64,000 nucleotides of DNA. It comes from Lepiota brunneoincarnata. Its lineage: Eukaryota > Basidiomycota > Agaricomycetes > Agaricales > Agaricaceae. The DNA is taken from NCBI GenBank assembly GCA_023014365.1, contig JAEBUN010000030.1, positions 62,001 through 126,000 on the forward strand, in the 5' to 3' direction. Both the position numbers and the translations under genes were made by a program. Below the pieces are notes generated by a model. It had not been told where the DNA came from, did not search any database, and was given only the letters and a program-made list of their open reading frames with translations. Below are positions 57,690 through 64,000 of this stretch, piece by piece. Positions within the stretch are counted from its first letter, which is position 1; every line of letters starts with the position of its first letter.

Positions 57690-59435
57690 ATGACCGTTTC
57701 AGCGACGACAGTCAACAGCTTGCCGGTTGAGCTACTCGCTCACATATTCGCGATGGCGACACATGGGGAGGCGGAGGAGAGTTCGTTTCACCGGTATTCT
57801 GTCCAACAGTTGCCCTTCAATACGCGTTCCGTGAAGACTCCTGTGCTTTTGTCCTGTATCAGTCGGTATTGGCGGGATGTTGCCATCAACACACCTGCGT
57901 TGTGGACGAGCCTGTGCCTCACGCAGGAGATGGTGATCGAGAGCGGCCCAATGTCTGGATTTGGTCAGAGTTATCTTGACACTACCTTTCTCGAGCTCTA
58001 TCTAGCCCGCTCACAAATGTACCCCCTCGACATCCTCATTGATGCCCGAGATCCGACCTGGGATTTCACTGCCTTGGAACCTGAGTAGGTGCTCCTTGAT
58101 AAGTCTGGCCGTGTGTTGTGTAATTGAACTACTTTTTGCAGAACGCCTTTTGGGTATGGTTCCGATGGATATTCTCCTACATTCTCCTCTCGCCATATCG
58201 TAGAGACTTTCCAGCTCCTCCTTCCCCACCTTCACCGATGGCGATCACTCACTATGTTCACCGACATCTGGGCACCTATGTACACTGCCCTCGAATGTAT
58301 CAACCCCTTTATCACCTCCCATGGCGCACCAAGACTCGAATCCCTCACTCTCTCGCGCTGCAACCCATACGCCAGTCACTCTCCAGAATTTTATCCCGCC
58401 ACTATGAGGAACCCATCCCTCCTCTCCCTCAACGAGTCTACTCCGAACGATAAGCTCGGCGAACTTCTCCCTAGCCTCCGCCACCTCAAACTACAAGGTG
58501 TCCATGTGGATTGGTCGGTGCTCGGGCAAATATTGTCCCAGCGCACTAATGCCAGTTTAGCATCTTTGGAGCTTGACTACCATTCCCGGGACGTGCGCCC
58601 CTCGCTAGAAGATTTTCATCAGATTCTAGCTTCGAGTTTGCGACTAGAGACGTTGGCAATTTCGGGGTCCGGTCCAGTTGTGGCTGACATTGACGACGAT
58701 GCAACACTCATACATCACGATCTGCGCCCTGTCTCCCTTTCTTGTCTCAGGAATCTGACCCTTGGCTACCGCAGTGTAGCTGAGTGTCACACTATCCTTG
58801 AGTTGCTCCATGCCCCCAATACTGTCGCGTTGTCCTTGGAAGATGCGACGGATGCGGGTGATCCAGAAGAAGTGAAAGCGGGCACGATCCTTGCTTATCT
58901 CGGCTCTGGCGGGTTCGATGGGTTGGAGCACAAGACCTCTACCTCTATCCGGCCTCAGCCCGTTTTTCCAGCCCTTACATCCCTCTCGCTTTCATCCGTC
59001 AGGACGCAGAAACGCCCTCTTAACGCTTTCCTGAACTCGCTACAACATCTTCGGGAGTTGGAGACCTCTAACATGGACCTGGAAGAAGTCATCCCTGCCC
59101 TTGTTCCCTCGTTCCTCAGCACACCTGATACTATTACCTGCCCCTGTCCACTTCTCGAGAAACTCGCATTCAGGGGCGTCGATGTTGACCGTGCTCCTGA
59201 ATGTCAGGCAGTCGTTGGGTTTGTTGATAGGACAAGACAGAGTGGTGGTGGTGCGCTGCCGTTGAAGCAGCTTGATGTTCAGATTGTGGATTTTGATGAT
59301 GATGTGGAGGATGTTGAGATGGTCGGTGATGATGGTTTTGATGATGAGGAAGCTGCCGCGTTTCATCCTGGTGGAGCGTTTAATGATCCCGAGTTTGATC
59401 GGTATTATACGATGGCTGCCTTGCAGTACCGGTAG
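57690..59435 (+). CDS. F-box protein with leucine-rich C-terminus
   Basis: Probable substrate receptor of an SCF ubiquitin ligase. Two exons (57690-58084 and 58142-59435, GT-AG) give 562 residues. The N-terminus has a clear F-box (VNSLPVELLAHIFAMATHG ... PVLLSCISRYWRDVAINTPALW), with the LP-ELL-IF and the later W-dv-a-ntp-LW signature. The rest has irregular Leu-rich repeats (LESLTLSRCN, LRHLKLQGV, LASLELDY, LRNLTLGYR, LTSLSLSSV, LEKLAFRGV), ending in an Asp/Glu-rich tail. This is the large F-box-like/LRR class expanded in mushrooms, and its substrates are unknown. The start at 57690 is the first ATG in frame and directly precedes the F-box. Intact. Confidence 0.9.
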
Positions 59436-59875
59436 TCCCTTGTTGTATTATTAGTGGTTTTATTATTATTGTTATTTTATTCCTTACCATTCTATGCTCC
59501 ACAGAACCTGAGCAGCATTCACGCAAAACCAGATCTGTGCTCACGTGATATATGCGTTTGTTGACACCTGAGGGCGCAATGATCAGCTCCAGCGCCAGGA
59601 AATTATCCGGGAGCGGCCCCCCAGGCCTCAAGGCCTCATCGTTGTCCGCATGAGGAATGTCCAACCTATGCTCTTCATCAGCATGTCAGGATCGACAGGG
59701 AACAATTTTTCAATTGGCCAGAAGATCCGACACGTCATCAGACGGAATAAACCCACTGTAAACAACTTTTAGTCCACTCTGGTCTTGTGCCACACAACAA
59801 CCATCATTAGACCAAACTGATCCCAGTGATAATGCAGGGCTTGAAATTTTCCTTTACTCCTCACTCCGGTCTACC
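59436..59875. other. Intergenic stretch
   Basis: 3' flank of the F-box gene and promoter of the hydrolase gene; no gene seen. Confidence 0.55.
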
Positions 59876-61233
59876 ATGTCCAAGCAGCGGAACGTTCTCC
59901 AGCGTCGCTTCGCCAGGGTCCTCCCAATTGGACTTCTTGGTCTCGTCTTCTCGTATTTATCTATCGTCATTGTGGTGATGGCCCCAATTACACAAACCTA
60001 GTAAGTTCGGTTGCTCTCAAATCTCGTGCGGGGTGGCTGATTTCACTGCGCCACGCCACTCATGAAGCATAACATACGCCCATCACATCTATTTCTCTAA
60101 TAACCTGGACCACCCTGAGGACCATGGATTGGCTCGTAAGTTTTTCAGCAACTGAGCCCGCCGGCACCTTAACAACACGAACCAGCTGGGAAGACGGTTA
60201 ATATGAAGCTCCAAAGCTTGGATAATACCACCATAGGAGCTTGGTTCATCCTCGCAGACTCCATTCACCGAAATACCTCCCTTCTCTCACCCTCACGAAT
60301 CCAGTTTCACTCCAAGATACCCTCCGCAGTGGAAACCAGGCCCACGATCCTATTTCTCCATGGAAACACTGGCACTCGCGCTCTCCCTCTTCGCATTACC
60401 GTGTATACCGGCTTGACCGCTCGTCTGGATGCCAACGTATTCACCGTCGATTACCGTGGTTTTGGAGACAGCGACGGTCACCCAACCTTACAAGGCGTGG
60501 CACAGGATGCTAGGGCAGCGTGGAATTACCTCATGCTTCAAGGTGCGAGGCCACAAGATGTCCTCATTGTGGGGCACAGCCTAGGAGCCGCCATCGCGGG
60601 TCTGCTTGCAGCTGATCTTGGCAGGGATGGTATTGAGCCTAGGGGTCTCGTCCTGATGTCGGCGTTCTCCTCTCTGCGCGAATTGATGGTCCAGTATTAC
60701 CTGTTTGGATTTTTACCCCTACTAAAACCGCTCACTACCATACCACTTGCACCACGTATGTGGCAGCTTCCTTCGTTGATTCATGATGCGCTCAACTGAT
60801 GCTACTATTTATAGGTGTATTAACGTGGGCACTTAAACATCCATTCGATACCCTCACGCTTGTTCCTGATGTTAAGACGTCGGTTCTCCTTGCTCATGGA
60901 GCGAATGACTGGGACATCCCCCATACGCATTCCAGTTCCCTTTTTGATGCATTCCTCAATCCATATCTCCTTCCTGCAAATGACCTAACAGGGAATACTA
61001 TGTCTAACCATAATTGGGATGAGCACGCCGCCCAGAAGAATATATTGGAGCAACAACGCAATACCCTTATCAAATCCACGATCATTCCTGGATTTGGGAC
61101 GTTGAAGGAATTTATAGGCCAGGGGAGGGGTGGGCGCAGAATAGCAATGTTGAAGACTGATGCCGGCGGGCATGACATTGGTCGTCTGGAAGGGGTGCAG
61201 GATGTAATTGGGAGGATGTTTGGGTTCTACTGA
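59876..61233 (+). CDS. ABHD12-like membrane serine hydrolase
   Basis: A serine hydrolase of the alpha/beta fold, with relatives that act on monoacylglycerols and lysophospholipids. Exons 59876-60000, 60068-60135, 60186-60755 and 60815-61233 (GT-AG, phases close) give 393 residues. An N-terminal membrane anchor (VLPIGLLGLVFSYLSIVIVV) is followed by the oxyanion segment FLHGNTGTR, the family's VDYRGFGDSDG, the nucleophile elbow GHSLGAA, LLAHGANDWDIP with the catalytic aspartate, and DAGGHDIG with the histidine. The topology with one N-terminal helix and the full catalytic triad matches ABHD12. The first ATG in frame is used. It overlaps no neighbour. Substrate preference cannot be read from sequence. 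Confidence 0.92.
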
Positions 61234-61860
61234 TCTGTATCTATCATAATCTTATTATATTGTAGGTGTAGTTTACAGTGAGAGCTAGGCTCGGGCAGCT
61301 CGCGCGACATGTAGTTATCGGTTGTTCGGGATCTTCCATAGGGGACAATAAGTTAGCACGTGGATGAATGTATACCCTCTAGTTTGGTTACACGGAACCT
61401 TTTCCAGGCCTATTGTTTCCTTGGCCAAAGTGGCCAAAGTCTCCCACTACAACAATTACGCTGACCATAGCAATGTATTCTAGCAATGAACAATTGTCTG
61501 GCTCTCAGGAGGCATCCGACCTATCGCCACTTTTAGCGCTTGGCCTCCCTTTTGTTTTGGGGGGATATGTATATGTAGGGGGGCTACCCCGGAGAACCAC
61601 CGCTTCATCGACATTAGGTCTCTGGCGCCACCACCATTCATCATCCCCTCTTGCCCTTTAACCTGGTTACACGCCATCAATAGAATCCGCCATTAGTCCG
61701 CCATTGTGGTCCTTCTCAAGTTCGACGACTGCGACTACTCCATCGATAAGCTTACCCCTCATCACGCCGGTCGGGTCCTTTAACTTTGTTATCCTCCCTT
61801 CTCCTCCCCTTCTCCCTTGGGTTTTCAAGACTTAATCTAAGCGTTCATAATACTGCTACC
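61234..61860. other. Intergenic stretch
   Basis: No gene. A CT-rich tract (61791-61819) precedes the next start codon at 61861. Confidence 0.5.
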
Positions 61861-63280
61861 ATGGCGGCATCCCTATCTCTGCCTTCTACGACTTGTACTG
61901 TTTTTCCGCCACCGCCGCCTACCACGAACACCCTAACATCAGAGCAACGCGCCCAATTGCGGAAATCGGCCAAGAAGCTCAAGCAAGTTCTTGGTGCTAC
62001 TCCACAGCTGTTAGATACAGATATTGTCGGCATCCTAGGTGAGTACAAATTTTTCCTTCCCTGGGGTGCTATTATCTGGCACTTAAACAGCAACAAGCTA
62101 ATTACCACACTGTGAATCGTATTATAGGACCAGTACATGTCCAACTTCCATCGCGAAGCAAAACCTCTTCGTCCCTCTGGTCCCATTCCTCCAGCGATTC
62201 CTATTCCTCAAGATCATCCTCGAGCTGCTCATTTAACCCCAGTCATCCATACGCTACATCCACACCGCTTGAAGCGAAAATCATCTGCAGCATCTTCACT
62301 TTCTCGTCAAGGTTCATTCCGCTCCAAACCCTCCTCTGCAACATCGCAAGCCCCTGTCCTACGGCTGGCTGTTGCACCCCCTTCTCCCATTAGCTCTTCC
62401 TACTCTTCCTCCTATCTATCTAAAGCTTCTTTGAAGCTTGATCTTATCGCATCTCACTCACGCTCTAAGTCCGTCAACGAACTCGCCCCCACGACCGATA
62501 TGTCGAACGACATGCGCTTTATCCTCTACCCCACTCGCCATTCTACCGCCATTGAGCCTAGTGACCTTATTTACGATTCCGCAGTTAATACACCATCGCC
62601 CTCGGCCGCCCGTCGACAGAAGATGAACAGGCTTCGCAAGATGCTAGGAGCGGACGTCCCCGTTCATCTCGTATTCCCAGACGGGAAGGAAGATGATGAG
62701 GTTGCAGAAGAAGTTGGGGGAGGAGGAGGGGGAGGGTGTGAGGTGGCTCGGGCCGATGATGAGCGCCCACGACCCTTTTCCCCCGCCCCTGTAGCCGGAA
62801 TCGCCACCCCTCGTCCCAAGAAGAGTGGTGGTGCAGGAAAGATCATGGGTGCGCGTGACTCCGATGGGCATGGTGTCCCCTCACCGTGCCAAGCGACAGG
62901 GGAAACAGAAACTGGAGAAAAACCCTCCCTCATCACACACTCTCCCCCTTGTCGCCACTCCAACCCAGACCCTCCCCAAGGACCCGAAGGAGAAGCCGCT
63001 CTGCGTCATTGTGGAGAGTCCTGACGAGCATGGATCGAGTCCATTCGAAGGGTTTGGGTTTTGTGGCCCCGCCATGAAGTCCGCGGTTGTGGTGGAGTCG
63101 AAGTGGCATGTCACTAGTAGCACTACCAGTACTAGTCTTGGGTTTGACGATGCCAGCAAACTGTGGAACACGAGGAGAGGATATAGCGGCTGGGACCGAC
63201 CTATGGCCACGGGAAAATCGGAGTTGGTGAGAAAGAAACCGATGAGCTACAGGAAGCCTCCTCCACCGATCGATTTCTAA
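61861..63280 (+). CDS. Serine-rich conserved fungal protein of unknown function
   Basis: Not assigned a function. The start ATG at 61861 opens MAASLSLPSTTCTVFPPPPP and a helical basic segment (RAQLRKSAKKLKQVLG). An intron with acceptor at 62127 leads to an open frame DQYMSNFHREAKPLRP, Ser/Pro-rich throughout, with the conserved block RRQKMNRLRKMLGADVPVHLVFP (about 62612-62680) seen in many fungal hypothetical proteins. The end (CVIVESPDEHG ... YRKPPPPIDF, stop at 63280) is in another frame, so either an unrecognised intron or a one-base shift lies near 62876. The obvious donor at 62039 does not give the right phase; donors at 62026 or 61987 would. Exon limits are therefore uncertain, and possible disruption cannot be excluded. 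Confidence 0.65.
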
Positions 63281-64000
63281 ACTATACTTTTGGTTTTTGG
63301 TTTTCGTTTTTTTTTTTGGCTTTGTCGAGAGTGCCTGGTGCCTATTCGTACCTTGTACATTTATTGTCGGACGGTTCGTTCTAGCGCTTTTTTTGTGTGG
63401 TTGTTTTTAAAGACGCTAGTCTGCTGACTGCCTGCTACAGTATGACTGTGTGTCGTACATGTACCAACATCGCCTGTTTTCTTCCACTTTGTCGCTGTGC
63501 TTCCGCCCGCTGGGGGTCTTTGTTCCGACGTGGCCATGAAAGCCGACAACCAACTTTGTCTCCTTTTTTGTCCAGAGTCAGTGCCACATGCTTCCCTGAA
63601 AGATCCACACCATGTACCTGCCTTCGACTTTCAGTCCATCGTCTTTGATACCATAGCGAGGGCACGTCAGTCTATGATACACTGGAAACAGGGGAGTCGA
63701 CGGCGCCCTCGGGCATTGCGAAGCTCAGCCTGGTCGCCTGGGTTTCGCGATCCCAGGCTTCGAGTGCCCCTAACCCAGGGACGTGGACGCCAACTGCTGA
63801 CTTACAATGTTCCTCGACGCCTCATGCCTCTTTCCGCCCTAGGGGTTCCAGCCGCATCGACCTGGTCTGCTAGCAAATATTCGTGTACTATGGTGATGGG
63901 AGAAGCAAGGAATGATCATCAAGATCAATGCCTTGAAGCTAGCTTGTAGCATCAAGTACGACGTCCCTGACACATGACTTGTCCTTTCATCAGCCCATTC
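63281..64000. other. Right-hand end, no clear gene
   Basis: 3' flank of the preceding gene, then a 150-residue plus frame (63497-63949) without motif. A small perfect hairpin (GCCTGGG ... CCCAGGC, about 63737) is present. Confidence 0.4.

Noticed and set aside
63730..63760. GCCTGGG/CCCAGGC hairpin as a terminator or RNA
   Set aside because: A single 7-bp stem occurs often by chance, and no gene or U-run is associated.
1..64000. CRISPR arrays, bacterial operons or rRNA genes
   Set aside because: No evenly spaced direct repeats with unique spacers, no operon-like spacing and no rRNA-like blocks were seen; the genes are intron-rich and eukaryotic.

Overview
The window looks like nuclear DNA of a mushroom-forming basidiomycete (Agaricomycetes). 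Most genes are split by many short introns of about 45-90 nt with GT-AG ends. The gene content is typical of that group: a class I hydrophobin, a DUF4246 protein, a DUF5648 protein, a fungal NB-ARC/TPR NLR, a leucine-rich F-box protein, a Zn2Cys6 regulator with a middle-homology region, a P4-ATPase flippase, a hAT transposon and a Ty1/copia retrotransposon. No rRNA, convincing tRNA, CRISPR or bacterial-type gene was seen.

Left part (1-40 kb), accessory and decaying. A degenerate HNH-nuclease-like gene (1220-2626, minus) sits head to head with an NLR (2947-6120, plus). The NLR has a MLKL/HeLo-like N-terminal helical region, an NB-ARC domain and nine near-identical 40-residue TPRs, and carries a nonsense codon and a 1-nt frameshift. 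Next come a decayed hAT element (6523-about 10053) and a 1490-bp deletion derivative of the same family (10364-11853) with a perfect 8-bp target duplication. Then follow a hairpin-rich candidate RNA or tRNA-like relic (12053-12156), a DUF4246 oxygenase-like gene (12217-14205, minus), a secreted GPI-type GH16 glucanase (15911-17499), an FHA-RING ubiquitin ligase of the Dma/Chfr type (18335-20311), and a young, complete copia element (22336-27532; LTRs differ at 3 of 391 sites; TSD ACTAC). Beyond it are a small His/Arg-rich hydrophobic protein (28156-28773), a NAP1-type histone chaperone (30589-31800), an unresolved minus-strand ORF group, an odd coiled-coil protein (33840-35031), a diverged tandem duplication (36045-36870), a DUF5648 gene with two frame breaks (37811-38512) and an exact 88-bp duplication (39609-39791).

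Right part (41-64 kb), gene-dense and mostly intact. It holds a seven-TM protein (41005-42116, minus), the hydrophobin (43041-43490), a secreted alpha/beta-hydrolase-like protein (44391-45940), the flippase (46713-52301), the Zn2Cys6 factor (53359-56546), an F-box protein (57690-59435), an ABHD12-like membrane hydrolase (59876-61233) and a serine-rich conserved fungal protein (61861-63280). Neighbours are separate transcription units. Several act at the cell surface or envelope (GH16, hydrophobin, seven-TM, flippase), but nothing shows co-regulation.

Exon coordinates below come from reading splice sites by eye and checking that the phases close and total lengths divide by three.
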